From Bacteroidota bacterium (lineage in GTDB: Bacteria; Bacteroidota; Bacteroidia; Chitinophagales; Saprospiraceae), in assembly GCA_963169455.1 (NCBI GenBank), contig CAUJDW010000149.1:1-64000 (forward strand): DNA of 64,000 bases, written 5' to 3'. Below, one piece after another: positions 24,721 to 33,797 of this stretch. The position numbers were made by a program, and so were the translations under genes. Within the stretch, counting starts at the first letter, position 1, and every line of letters begins with the position of its first letter. Under the pieces are notes generated by a model that did no database searches, was not told where the DNA came from, and was given only the letters and a program-made list of their open reading frames with translations.

Positions 24721-26970
24721 ATGGGACAACAGATTCCGATTACAACGTCCTTCGACCTTCCCGATGGCAGAACAGTTACGATTGAAACGGGCAAACTGGC
24801 CAGCCAGGCCGATGGCTCCGTACTGGTGCGCATGGGCCATACCATGTTGCTCTGCACCGTAGTATCGTCCAAAGAAGCGAAAGAAGGGCAAAGCTTTTTC
24901 CCGCTGTCCGTAGACTACCAGGAAAAATTCGCCTCCGCAGGCCGCATCCCCGGCAACTTTTTCCGCCGGGAAGCCAAATTATCCGATTACGAGGTGCTCA
25001 TCTCCCGTTTGGTAGACCGCGCCATCCGCCCGCTCTTCCCCGATGGATATATGAATGAAACCCAGGTGATCATCAACCTGGTCTCCGGCGACAAGGACGT
25101 GCCGCCCGATGCCTTCGCGGCTCTGGCTGCTTCTTCCGCCCTGGCCGTTTCCGATATCCCCTTCGCCGGCCCGATCTCGGAAGTCCGCGTGGCGCTCATC
25201 GACGGCCAGTACGTGATCAACCCCAATAAGTCGGCCCTGGAAGAGGCAGAACTCGACATCATCGTCGCCGCCACCCTCGACAATGTGGTCATGGTTGAAG
25301 GGGAAGCCAGCGAATGCTCTGAAAGGGAGCTGGTCGAGGCCATCAAGGCCGGCCATGAAGCCATTAAGGTGCAGTGCCATGCCCAGCTCGAACTGGCCAA
25401 GAAGGTGGGCGAAAAAGCCCTTAAAAAACGCGAAGTAGAGCCCGTCCCGGCCGATGAGGAACTGAAGAAGCGCGTCGAGGAATTCGCCAAGGAGCGCATC
25501 TACAAGATCGCCCGGGGTTTCCTCGACAAACAGGCCCGCAAGGATGGCTTCAGCCTGATCAAGGAAGAACTGCTTGCCCGCCTGACGGAGGAAAAGGGCG
25601 AGGAATACATGGAGGAAAAAACCGCTATGGCGGAAGAATACTTCGACAAGCTGAAAAAGGAGGTGATCCGGGAAATGGTGATGGCGGAAAAGGTGCGCCT
25701 CGACGGCCGCAAACTCGACGAAGTACGCCCTATCTGGACGGAAGTGGACTACCTGCCCGCCGCACACGGCTCCGCCGTCTTCACCCGCGGCGAAACGCAG
25801 TCACTGACCTCCCTCACCCTGGGCACCAAAATGGACGAGCTGATGATCGACATCGCCCTGGGCCAGTATTACGAGAAATTCATCCTCCATTACAATTTCC
25901 CTGCTTTCTCCGTTGGAGAAATTAAACCGCAGCGCGGCCCGGGCCGCCGCGAAGTCGGCCACGCCAACCTCGCCGCCCGATCGCTGCGCAAGGTGCTGCC
26001 TGATGATTCGCCCTACACCATGCGCGTGGTTTCCGATATCCTCGAATCCAATGGTTCTTCCTCCATGGCCACGGTCTGCGCGGGCTCCATGGCGCTGATG
26101 GACGGTGGTATCAAAATCAAAGCCCCGGTGGCCGGCATCGCCATGGGCCTGATCTCCGACGGAACCCGCACCGCCGTGCTGACCGACATCCTCGGCGATG
26201 AAGACGCCCTGGGCGATATGGACTTCAAAGTAACCGGCACCGAAAAGGGCATTACCGGTTGCCAGATGGACATCAAGATCGAAGGCATGCCCTACGAACT
26301 GCTGGAGTCCGCTCTGGAACAGGCCCGCGCCGGGCGCCTGCACATCCTGAAGGAGATGGCCAAAACCATCGCCGAACCCAGGGAGGACCTCAAACCGCAC
26401 GCCCCGCGCATCGTCGAACTGATCATCGACAAGAGCTTCATCGGCGCCGTGATCGGCCCGGGCGGCAAAGTCATCCAGGAAATACAGAGCGAAACCAATA
26501 CCATCATCAATATCACGGAAGTTGGAGACGAGGGCGTGGTCAACATCGCCAGCAGCGACCGGGCTTCCATTGATGCAGCCCTGGAGCGCATCCGCCGCAT
26601 AACCTTTACACCAGCCATCGGCGACATCTACGACGCCAAGGTGAAATCGGTGATGCCCTACGGCGTTTTCGTCGACTTCATGGGCAAAAGCGGCCTGCTT
26701 CACGTTTCGGAAATCTCTCACTCCCGGATAGACAAAGTGGAGGAATTCTTCAAGGAAGGGGATGAGGTACGGGTCCAACTCATCGGAGTGGACAAGAAAA
26801 CCGGCAAACTGCGCCTTTCCCGCAAGTCGCTGCTGCCCAAGCCACAACGCAACGGGCATGGCGATGAGGAAGGCGATGGAGATGGCGGCAGCCACGGCGG
26901 CGGCGGCCACGGCGGCGGGCGCCACCACGGCGGCGGCCGCAGAGACGGCAAAGACAGAAGAAGAGACTGA
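24721..26970 (+). CDS. pnp: Polyribonucleotide nucleotidyltransferase (PNPase)
   Basis: This 749-residue protein is PNPase, which phosphorolytically degrades RNA from the 3' end. Two RNase PH core domains are joined by the helical linker; the second has GEIKPQRGPGRREVGHANLA and SSSMATVCAGS. A KH domain (IDKSFIGAVIGPGGKVIQEI) and an S1 domain (GDIYDAKVKSVMPYGVFVDF) follow. The C-terminus carries an unusual tail after residue ~705 that is rich in glycine, histidine, aspartate and arginine (SHGGGGHGGGRHHGGGRR core, ending DRRRD). A strong terminator follows. Confidence 0.97.
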   Translation: MGQQIPITTSFDLPDGRTVTIETGKLASQADGSVLVRMGHTMLLCTVVSSKEAKEGQSFFPLSVDYQEKFASAGRIPGNFFRREAKLSDYEVLISRLVDRAIRPLFPDGYMNETQVIINLVSGDKDVPPDAFAALAASSALAVSDIPFAGPISEVRVALIDGQYVINPNKSALEEAELDIIVAATLDNVVMVEGEASECSERELVEAIKAGHEAIKVQCHAQLELAKKVGEKALKKREVEPVPADEELKKRVEEFAKERIYKIARGFLDKQARKDGFSLIKEELLARLTEEKGEEYMEEKTAMAEEYFDKLKKEVIREMVMAEKVRLDGRKLDEVRPIWTEVDYLPAAHGSAVFTRGETQSLTSLTLGTKMDELMIDIALGQYYEKFILHYNFPAFSVGEIKPQRGPGRREVGHANLAARSLRKVLPDDSPYTMRVVSDILESNGSSSMATVCAGSMALMDGGIKIKAPVAGIAMGLISDGTRTAVLTDILGDEDALGDMDFKVTGTEKGITGCQMDIKIEGMPYELLESALEQARAGRLHILKEMAKTIAEPREDLKPHAPRIVELIIDKSFIGAVIGPGGKVIQEIQSETNTIINITEVGDEGVVNIASSDRASIDAALERIRRITFTPAIGDIYDAKVKSVMPYGVFVDFMGKSGLLHVSEISHSRIDKVEEFFKEGDEVRVQLIGVDKKTGKLRLSRKSLLPKPQRNGHGDEEGDGDGGSHGGGGHGGGRHHGGGRRDGKDRRRD

Positions 26971-26992
26971 TTAAAAAACAGGCTCTTCCGGC

Positions 26993-27031
26993 GCCCGGTT
27001 GCAGTGTCCTTCTGCAACCGGGCATTTTTTT
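26993..27031 (+). terminator. Rho-independent terminator of pnp
   Basis: A perfect 12-bp stem (GCCCGGTTGCAG, 26993-27004 with 27012-27023) with a 7-nt loop is followed by A and seven T residues, 22 bp after the pnp stop. Confidence 0.9.
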
Positions 27032-27259
27032 ACCAGGAGATCAAAACCCTGAAAGGTGTCCTTTTTGTTCCGGCGCCGTCATAAGGCAGGAATGGCTTCA
27101 AAAAAAGCGGGAACTTTTTTTAACAAGCTGTTGTAATTTTAGTGAATTTAGTGCAATGCTTCTTTTTTCAAAAAAGTCAAGTTATTTTGATGGGGCAACT
27201 TTTTAAAACTTCAAGCGTATTTTAATGGTTATAAGAGCGTCCCTAAAATACCCAACCTT

Positions 27260-28126
27260 ATGCGGCAACTGAAGATTACGAATAAAATTACGGCCAGAGA
27301 GAGCCTGGCGCTGGACAAGTACCTCAACGACATTGGCAAGATACCCATGCTGACGCCGGAAGAGGAGGCGGAACTGGCCAAGCGCATCCGTCAGGACGAC
27401 CAGGAGGCCCTGGACAAGCTGACCAAGGCCAACCTGCGCTTCGTCGTTTCTGTTGCCAAGCAGTACCAGAACCAGGGGCTTTCGCTCAGCGACCTCATCA
27501 ATGAGGGCAACGTGGGCCTGATGAAGGCCGCTCGCCGTTTCGACGAAACCAAAGGTTTCAAGTTTATATCCTATGCCGTATGGTGGATCAGGCAATCCAT
27601 TCTCCAGGCCATCGTCGAATACTCCCGGATCGTCCGCCTTCCTTTGAACAAGGTTGGCTCCTACAACAAAGTCAACGAGGCTTTTTTGTCTTTCGTCCAG
27701 GAATTCGAACGGGAACCTACCAATGAAGAACTGGCGGAACTCCTGGATATGACCCCCAAGGAAGTGGCCAATATGCTGAAGGGCAACGGCCGCCACGTAT
27801 CCGTCGACGCTCCCCTCAGTGGCGAGGACGGCGACTCCACCATGCTCGATGTCATCTCCAGCGACGAGGATATGATGCCCGACGGGCTGCTCATGGAGCA
27901 ATCCCTCAAGGAAGAAGTGCAGCAGGGCTTGTCCATCCTGTCTCCCCGCGAAGTGGAGGTGTTGTCTTCCTACTATGGCCTCAATGGCCAGAAGGCGCTG
28001 ACCCTCGAGGAGATCGGCGAACTCTACGGCCTGACGCGCGAACGCGTGCGCCAGATCAAGGAGCGGGCCATTCGCAGGCTCCGCAAATCATACAACCGCA
28101 ACGCCCTGAAGTCTTATCTTGGTTAA
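27260..28126 (+). CDS. rpoD: RNA polymerase primary sigma factor RpoD (Bacteroidota type)
   Basis: This 288-residue protein is the primary sigma factor, short because Bacteroidota RpoD lacks the long region 1.1 and non-conserved domain. Region 1.2/2 is visible in [18 protein letters not shown], region 2.3-2.4 in [17 protein letters not shown], region 3 in [12 protein letters not shown] and region 4 in [20 protein letters not shown]. It recognises the TTTG/TAnnTTTG promoters seen throughout this window. The 289-bp gap upstream holds the pnp terminator; no clear -7 element was recognised for rpoD itself. A terminator follows its stop. Confidence 0.96.
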   Translation: MRQLKITNKITARESLALDKYLNDIGKIPMLTPEEEAELAKRIRQDDQEALDKLTKANLRFVVSVAKQYQNQGLSLSDLINEGNVGLMKAARRFDETKGFKFISYAVWWIRQSILQAIVEYSRIVRLPLNKVGSYNKVNEAFLSFVQEFEREPTNEELAELLDMTPKEVANMLKGNGRHVSVDAPLSGEDGDSTMLDVISSDEDMMPDGLLMEQSLKEEVQQGLSILSPREVEVLSSYYGLNGQKALTLEEIGELYGLTRERVRQIKERAIRRLRKSYNRNALKSYLG

Positions 28127-28149
28127 GGGCATGGCGCGAAAAGGCAAAG

Positions 28150-28187
28150 TCCACCTTTCCGGAAATAAGGGAAGGTGGATTTTTTTT
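28150..28187 (+). terminator. Rho-independent terminator of rpoD
   Basis: An 11-bp stem (28150-28160 with 28169-28179, TCCACCTTTCC with one G-T pair) is followed by eight T residues (28180-28187), 24 bp after the rpoD stop. Confidence 0.9.
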
Positions 28188-28221
28188 GGGAGTGGCTGAT
28201 GTCAAAAATATTTCACTGCTT

Positions 28222-29289
28222 ATGAAATGGCTGTGCACATGGGCAATCCTCTCCGGGCTCCTGTTCTGGAGCTGTGGAGGTGGAGAGGGCGCGGCGCCGG
28301 GAGCCGGCGGCAAGGCCGGCCCGGCGCTTGTAGTCCGGCAGCCTCACTTCCTGCTTCAGGAAGAAGCCGGGGAAGGGGGGCGGGGGCTTCGGGAACTGGC
28401 TCCCGGAACCCTTGTATATCCCCTGGGGCAGCACAGCGGTTTTACCACCTCGCTACGGCGCGGGAGTTATTTATACAATGAACCCTGGCTGCTGGTGGAA
28501 ACTCCGGAAGGGGAGCAGGGATGGGTTTACGCCGCTGCTTTCCTTGAACCCGGCGGCTCGGGGGAGGAGGCGTTGGGCTGGCGGTTGAACGCCATTTTAG
28601 GCAATGCGCTGGCCGCCCGGCTGCAGGCCTTCAACAGCGCTTTTGACACCCTGAGCTCTGAAAAAGCCCTGCTTGCCCATTTGTCAGCGGCATACGGCCT
28701 GCGCGATTCCCTGCTCCTTGCGGCTCCCAGGAGTGCGGGGGAAGGGCAGGGGCTGTTCGCGCTGAAAAGTGCTTTGCCGCTTTTTGTGCCTTATCGCTTT
28801 AAAAAGGAAAGGGAGGTTTACCTCTTCCTCGATTTTCGGCCTTATATTCACAAGGCTGCTTCGACGCCGGGGCCGGCCGACGACCACCTGCTGGCCTTCT
28901 GCGCGGCAGCTTACCCGGAAGACAGCATCGAGTATTTTTTCCCCTCCTGGACGATTGAGGACGAAGAAGGGCGGGGGCACAGCCTGCTGGGAAGGGGCAT
29001 TCACTTCAATGTGCTTTCGGAATTAGATAAACTTTTGATTTATAACGACTTAATGCAGGAGGAAATCGGCCGGTTCAGGGGGCTTATCCTCAACGATTTG
29101 ACGGCTGCGGGCGTTACTTATTGGGAAGCGGGAGAAAAGGCACTGGCTGAACTCGATTCCATACGGGCCGCTGGTTTCGCGGTGTTGGGCGCCAATGGGG
29201 CAATCGCCCTGGAAGCCCGCCGCGCACAGTTTGCCGAACCGGAAAAATACGGGATACAGTTTAACCACCGGTCGGGTATTTACGAGTAG
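28222..29289 (+). CDS. Lipoprotein with SH3-like N-terminal region, unknown function
   Basis: This 355-residue protein has a lipoprotein signal ending FWSC (Cys18). The following region (about 35-110), with LAPGTLVYPLG, EPWLLVETPEGEQGWVYAAAFL, resembles a bacterial SH3 domain. The remaining roughly 240 residues are not recognised. It is predicted to be anchored in the envelope. An in-frame start at 28186 exists but lies in the rpoD terminator, so ATG 28222 is preferred. Confidence 0.75.
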   Translation: MKWLCTWAILSGLLFWSCGGGEGAAPGAGGKAGPALVVRQPHFLLQEEAGEGGRGLRELAPGTLVYPLGQHSGFTTSLRRGSYLYNEPWLLVETPEGEQGWVYAAAFLEPGGSGEEALGWRLNAILGNALAARLQAFNSAFDTLSSEKALLAHLSAAYGLRDSLLLAAPRSAGEGQGLFALKSALPLFVPYRFKKEREVYLFLDFRPYIHKAASTPGPADDHLLAFCAAAYPEDSIEYFFPSWTIEDEEGRGHSLLGRGIHFNVLSELDKLLIYNDLMQEEIGRFRGLILNDLTAAGVTYWEAGEKALAELDSIRAAGFAVLGANGAIALEARRAQFAEPEKYGIQFNHRSGIYE

Positions 29290-29312
29290 GGCGGTGTAAT
29301 TGGCATTTTGAT

Positions 29313-29446
29313 GTAGCTATTCAGGTTGGAACGCGGGCCTGTGGCCCGCAAAGTGATAATCGCTGAGCCTTGGGAGGGGCGCTGCCTGCGTCGCGGGCCA
29401 CAGGCCCGCGTTCCAGATTGCCGCTAAAGGAGTCCTGAATAGTTAC
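29313..29446. mobile_element. MITE-like 134-bp element with 8-bp target duplication
   Basis: The element has terminal inverted repeats (GTAGCTATTCAGG at 29313-29325; complement at 29434-29446, 12 of 13 matching) and a perfect 22-bp internal inverted repeat (29328-29349 and 29393-29414), each arm itself a palindrome GCGGGCC-TGT-GGCCCGC. It is flanked by exact 8-bp direct repeats ATTTTGAT (29305-29312 and 29447-29454). It encodes nothing and must have been moved in trans. It ends 27 bp before the next start codon. Confidence 0.85.
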
Positions 29447-29473
29447 ATTTTGATTTAATCAACAAACCCTGTT

Positions 29474-30148
29474 ATGACACTATTTGCATTATTCACTTTG
29501 ATCCTGGCCGCTGTCGGCGTGGTATTGCTGGCCAGGGTCTTCGCCAATTTTCAACCCGGCAGCCGCAGGATACAGGAAGACCTGAAAAAGATGAAGGCGG
29601 ATATGGATAAATGGGCCGGCGACCTGGTGCCTCTGACAAAAGAGGAAGTGGAGCTGTTTTCCTTCAACCAGGAAAAGCAGGTTGTCCGCAAAGGGCTGTC
29701 CCGCACAGCCAAGGGAATATTTACCTCCATCTACCACGAACCGGTGCTGGCCTACAGTTATAAGGAATACCTGGGAACAGGCCGCAATGCCCTGCTCTAC
29801 GCCCGGACCCGCAACCGGGAATACGTTTACCGCTTCCACAAAAACGGAGTGGACGTGTCGGTGAACGGGCAGCCGGTGGGCATTGTGAAAAACGACAGCG
29901 TGTTATACAGCGGCCGCCAGAACCACAGGCTGGCCCGGATCAAACGGGAAAACGCCAACCTGCTGCCCGTGCTGGTCAACGAACGGGAAGTGGCCAGTGT
30001 TGTGAAAATGGACAAACAGGCAAAGGCGAAACTGGGGCAGCGCGCCTTTGAATTCGTCAAAGACGATATGAGCCAGGAAGAAAAAGAGGTTTTCCTCTCC
30101 CTCGGCGTACTGGAAGTAGTGGAGCAATCCCTTGAGCGCCCGGCCTGA
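29474..30148 (+). CDS. Single-pass membrane protein of unknown function
   Basis: This 224-residue protein has an N-terminal membrane segment (about residues 2-21) and a soluble, mixed-charge domain of about 200 residues. No family is recognised. The C-terminal half contains a beta-rich stretch (VYRFHKNGVDVSVNGQPVG) and a helical end. It begins 27 bp after the MITE-like element, so the insertion lies in its leader or promoter region. The 273-bp gap after it carries only the promoter of the next gene. Confidence 0.65.
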   Translation: MTLFALFTLILAAVGVVLLARVFANFQPGSRRIQEDLKKMKADMDKWAGDLVPLTKEEVELFSFNQEKQVVRKGLSRTAKGIFTSIYHEPVLAYSYKEYLGTGRNALLYARTRNREYVYRFHKNGVDVSVNGQPVGIVKNDSVLYSGRQNHRLARIKRENANLLPVLVNEREVASVVKMDKQAKAKLGQRAFEFVKDDMSQEEKEVFLSLGVLEVVEQSLERPA

Positions 30149-30306
30149 CATGCAGGACAGCCTGCCTTGCCATTCCGGCGCTGAACAGCAAGGGCGCGGC
30201 GATAGGTATTGAAGCTTAGAGCATTGAGGGCTTCCCTGCCGGCCCGTACAGGCCTACGCCACCCTTGTCCAGCTTTAGACAGGTAGCCCGTGCCGGCGCT
30301 TTCTTC

Positions 30307-30337
30307 TTTGTAAAAACCGGACGATGGTTTATATTTG
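30307..30337 (+). promoter_or_regulatory. Promoter of the Nudix-like gene
   Basis: TTTG (30307-30310), a 19-bp spacer and TATATTTG (30330-30337) form a full consensus match, 84 bp before ATG 30422. Confidence 0.75.
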
Positions 30338-30421
30338 CCTGGCAATCCCACCTGAAACCTTTTTTCCGGAAAACTGTTTAGGTTTTATTTCTGGGTGGCG
30401 CACAGCCGAAATGCTTACTTT

Positions 30422-30838
30422 ATGAACCTGACCAAAAAAGCGAATCTGATCATTTACCGGTTTCGGGAGAAAGGGTTGGAAGTATTCCTGGTCAATTCGG
30501 ACGAGAGAAACGAAAACTGGGAAATCCCTCAGGGGCCGCTCAACGATGAGCGCTCCCAATCGCTGCTCGAAGCAGACCGCCTGATAGAACTCGAACCCGT
30601 ACAGCAGGAAAGCGGGGGGCTGGAAGAGGCCTGGGCTGTGGAAGGCGACTGGCATGAAATCCCTTCCCTCAAGAACATGCTGTATGAGGACGCCAGGTAT
30701 CTGAAAGACAAGATCATGGAAATGGGCGCTTTCTTTGTGGTCAAGGAAGCTTTCAGAAAGGTAATGCCGCATCAGTACAAACTGTTGAAGGAACTCAAGG
30801 ACATCCTTGCCGACCGCAATTCGGTGCGCGATATTTAA
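30422..30838 (+). CDS. Degenerate Nudix-fold-like protein
   Basis: This 138-residue protein starts like a Nudix domain (KKANLIIYRFREKGLEVFLVN, then NWEIPQGPL), but the region where the Nudix box GX5EX7REUXEEXGU should be, after WEIPQG, is replaced by DERSQSLLEADRLIELEP, with no REUXEE. If the fold is right, metal-dependent hydrolysis is probably lost and it may bind a ligand. A GTG 27 bp upstream is an alternative start. Its stop codon overlaps that of cmk by 4 bp, convergently. Confidence 0.6.
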   Translation: MNLTKKANLIIYRFREKGLEVFLVNSDERNENWEIPQGPLNDERSQSLLEADRLIELEPVQQESGGLEEAWAVEGDWHEIPSLKNMLYEDARYLKDKIMEMGAFFVVKEAFRKVMPHQYKLLKELKDILADRNSVRDI

Positions 30839-31518
30839 TCTGCCGCCCGCTCCTCCGCGCCTGCATCCAGGGCCAGCCTCATGGCGCGTTGCAGTTGCTC
30901 TTCGATCGTCAGGTGGGTATTGTCGATGACAACGGCGTCTCCGGCCTGCTTCAGGGGGCTGTCCTCCCTCGTCGAGTCGATCAGGTCGCGCTGCGACAGG
31001 TTGGCGCGCACCGTTTCGAAGCTCGCAGGCTGGTTCTTTGCCATAAGCTCGTCGTAGCGCCGCCGGGCCCGCACTTCAGGGTCGGCGGTGAGGAAAATTT
31101 TGAGTTCCGCTTCCGGAAAAACCACCGTCCCGATATCCCTGCCGTCCATAACGATGCCCTTTTCACTGCCCATTTCCTGCTGAAGCCGCACCATGGCGCG
31201 CCGGACCGCCGGGATGGCGGAAACCTGGCTGACCATAGAGGATACGAGCATCTGGCGTATCTCGCCTTCTACGTCCTCGCCATTGAGTATGGTGTGGTTG
31301 TTTCGGGCGTTGAAGCGGATTGAAATATTGCGCAGGGCTTCGGCTACCTCGGCGCCGGATTCCATCCGGATATGGTGGCGCAGAAAATACAGCGTTACAG
31401 CGCGGTACATCGCCCCGGAGTCGATGTATGTGTACCCGAGCTTTTCCGCCAGCCCTCTGGCCAGAGTGCTTTTTCCGCAGGAAGAATAGCCGTCGACGGC
31501 AATCGTGATCTTTTTCAA
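30835..31518 (-). CDS. cmk: Cytidylate kinase
   Basis: This 227-residue protein is CMP/dCMP kinase, which makes CDP and dCDP from CMP and dCMP with ATP. The P-loop GYSSCGKST (10-18) and the nucleotide-binding YIDSGAMYRA follow, with MDGRDIGTVVFP and RARRRYDEL in the lid region. Length is normal. The gene is convergent with the Nudix-like gene and overlaps it by 4 bp at the stops. Confidence 0.97.
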   Translation of the reverse strand: MKKITIAVDGYSSCGKSTLARGLAEKLGYTYIDSGAMYRAVTLYFLRHHIRMESGAEVAEALRNISIRFNARNNHTILNGEDVEGEIRQMLVSSMVSQVSAIPAVRRAMVRLQQEMGSEKGIVMDGRDIGTVVFPEAELKIFLTADPEVRARRRYDELMAKNQPASFETVRANLSQRDLIDSTREDSPLKQAGDAVVIDNTHLTIEEQLQRAMRLALDAGAEERAAD

Positions 31519-31592
31519 GGCTTCGTTTTTTCAGCCCGCTAAGATAGGCATATCCCGTGAATTGGCCGGCCCTGTGGCCCAAGCAGCCGTTT

Positions 31593-33104
31593 CTAGCTGA
31601 GGTAAGCCAGCATTCTGGCCCAGAGCTTTTCATAGGGAATGACTTCCAGTTCGGTGACAACGCCCCGGTAGAAGAAGGGCCTCTCCCGCAGCGCATTGAG
31701 GTAATTCTCCGTGTTGGACACCTCCTCGGCCTGAAAGTCCGCTTTGTTCAATTGCTGAAGCAGCCGGATGAACTGCACCGGCCGGTAATACTCTTCCTTG
31801 CGCAGCTGCTGGTTGGCGTATTTCTTCAGGCGTTCGATGCGCTCGGAAAGCCCGCTGTAGGTCTTGCGCTCCATCAGGAAGAGGATTTGCAGGATGATCA
31901 TCAGTATCGAAAAGATGCGCAGTTCCTTGGGGTAGAGCACGGGGCTGCTCAGGAAGTTGCTCAGGCGGAAGTTCTTCCTGCGCTGCATCATCAGGACGGG
32001 GTTTTTCCTGCCTTCGCTTTCAATGATGAAGTTGCAATAGGCGTCAAAGACGTTCCACTTTTCCCGCTCCTGGTCTTCGAGTTTCCGGAATTTCGCATTT
32101 TCCGAGGCTTCGTTGAAAATAGCAATGGCATGGATGTAATTGTCGGTATGCATGGCGAGCAGGAAGTAGTACTCCATGAAACGGAACCAGGCCTCACTGC
32201 CTTCCGTCATTTTCCGGAGGCAGGATTCGGCGTTCGCCCGGCCTTCGCGGTAATTTCTGAGGTGCAGGTAGGCCGACATCTTCTTGGCCTGGAAGATGGC
32301 CAGCTTGTCTTCCTGTTCGAAAGTGGAATGCTGCTCGATGTACTTTTCCCCCCGTTCGCACACTTCGATCATGGCCTCGAAGTCCATTAGCATTTCATAG
32401 CGGAATATCCACACCAGGTACATGTTGTAGAACACCACAGGAGAGTCGTATTGCTCCGAGAGCCCGACCAGCGCCTCACAGTAGGAGTCGATGCGCTCGG
32501 CCAGCCCCTTGTTCTGGGAGTAGGGCTTGTAATAGTTCAGAATGACCCGCTGGTACAATTCTTCAGAGCGGGTTTCGGCTTCCAGGATGTGGGCGTACTT
32601 CTTGATCAGGTCGTCGTACACTTCATAGTTGTGCTCGTCGCCTTCGCGGGCGTAATAATCCCGGAGGATGCGCGAGCAGTTGACGATGATGTCGGCAAAG
32701 TGGAACTTGAGGGCGGTGGTGAGCACCTGGCGGGCCAGCTGGGCCGCCGTATGGGGCGCGTCGTACCACATCAGGGTCTTAACCAGGGCCCATTCCCTGT
32801 TGCAGGAGTAATAGGCGCGGTCATAACCGGAGGCGTTGGGCAGGTTGACGTCCAGGAAAAACAAGGTGTTGAGCAGGCGTTTTCGGAAGCGGGATTTGAG
32901 CTGCCGGTATTTCGGGTCGGTGGGCGAGCAGCCGTACAGGTAATTGGCTGCATCGCGGTCGGACTTGAATTTGTTGGACATCAGGGCTTCGTAGAACTCA
33001 TTGAACTTGCTGTTCTTGTTCTGAAGGGAATTGTCATCAAATATTTCGATTTTACGAACCTTTCGCTTGGTTACCACCCTGGATATTTCAATGAGGTTTT
33101 TCAT
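31593..33104 (-). CDS. Conserved-looking cytoplasmic protein of unknown function
   Basis: This 503-residue protein has no signal peptide and no recognisable catalytic motif. The sequence is strongly helical, with aromatic and charged patterns such as YDAPHTAAQLARQVL and NYREGRANAESCLRKM that suggest divergent TPR-like or helical repeats. The frame continues upstream by 182 codons, but that part is low-quality translation of the intergenic region, so ATG 33104 (MKNLIEISRVV) is chosen. It stands between cmk and a DUF2795 gene with no clear operon partner. Confidence 0.65.
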   Translation of the reverse strand: MKNLIEISRVVTKRKVRKIEIFDDNSLQNKNSKFNEFYEALMSNKFKSDRDAANYLYGCSPTDPKYRQLKSRFRKRLLNTLFFLDVNLPNASGYDRAYYSCNREWALVKTLMWYDAPHTAAQLARQVLTTALKFHFADIIVNCSRILRDYYAREGDEHNYEVYDDLIKKYAHILEAETRSEELYQRVILNYYKPYSQNKGLAERIDSYCEALVGLSEQYDSPVVFYNMYLVWIFRYEMLMDFEAMIEVCERGEKYIEQHSTFEQEDKLAIFQAKKMSAYLHLRNYREGRANAESCLRKMTEGSEAWFRFMEYYFLLAMHTDNYIHAIAIFNEASENAKFRKLEDQEREKWNVFDAYCNFIIESEGRKNPVLMMQRRKNFRLSNFLSSPVLYPKELRIFSILMIILQILFLMERKTYSGLSERIERLKKYANQQLRKEEYYRPVQFIRLLQQLNKADFQAEEVSNTENYLNALRERPFFYRGVVTELEVIPYEKLWARMLAYLS

Positions 33105-33229
33105 ATCGCTTGCTGTTTTCCGAAAAAATGTGACATTGTAAAAATTGCATTTTTTGTCAATATATTCAAGAAACAGGAGCTGCAGGAAAGGCTTTCTTTC
33201 CAGGAAGGGCGCCGGGGTATAGGGCGCTA

Positions 33230-33270
33230 CCCAAAAAAACAGGGGCCTGCCATGGCGTGGGCAGGCCCCT
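33230..33270 (-). terminator. Rho-independent terminator of the DUF2795 gene
   Basis: A perfect 11-bp stem (AGGGGCCTGCC, 33241-33251 with 33260-33270) is followed on the minus strand by GTTTTTTTGGG. It lies 115 bp downstream of the minus-strand DUF2795 gene. Confidence 0.8.
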
Positions 33271-33385
33271 CTGTATGTTTTTCCGCTTACTGCACCTGCC
33301 GGGAAAAGGCTTTTGGCGGGGTTGAACCCCTGTTTTGCCAGGTGGGCGGGCAGTGCGCGGGGGAAGCCGGAAGGCGCTTCCCGCT

Positions 33386-33607
33386 TTAGTATTCTTCTTC
33401 GTTGAACAGGAAGTCGTCTTTTCGGGGATAATCCGGCCAGATATCTTCGATGCCTTCGTAAATTTCCCCTTCGTCCTCCATGTTCTGCAGGTTTTCGATG
33501 ACTTCCAGTGGCGCTCCCGAACGAATGGCGTAGTCGATCAGTTCGTCGCGGGTTGCAGGCCAGGGAGCATCTTCCAGGTGGTGCGCAAGTTCCAAGGTCC
33601 AGTACAT
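33386..33607 (-). CDS. DUF2795 family protein
   Basis: This 73-residue acidic protein starts MYWTLELAHHLEDAPWP and matches the short Bacteroidota DUF2795 proteins, which share ATRDELIDYAIRSGAP, a NLQNMEDEGE segment and a IEDIWPDYP...EEEY end. The family's function is unknown. The frame extends upstream only as untranslated DNA; ATG 33607 gives the family length. A terminator lies downstream. Confidence 0.85.
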   Translation of the reverse strand: MYWTLELAHHLEDAPWPATRDELIDYAIRSGAPLEVIENLQNMEDEGEIYEGIEDIWPDYPRKDDFLFNEEEY

Positions 33608-33797
33608 AAAAATCTTCGTGTTTGTAATGAAAATACAGTACCCAACGCAAAAAGGCTGAAAGCCTCTTATCTCTGAATATTCTTTAATGGCGATTGGCTG
33701 AAAAAAATTCTTTTCTCCGTGAAAAGGAGGGCAGTACAAATTTTCGGCAAATGAAAAAAAACAACTTGGATTATCCAAACAATTTTTTCCAAAATTT

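Noticed and set aside
33105-33650. Upstream extension of the 503-residue protein
   Set aside because: It reads through the intergenic terminator and the DUF2795 gene in another frame.
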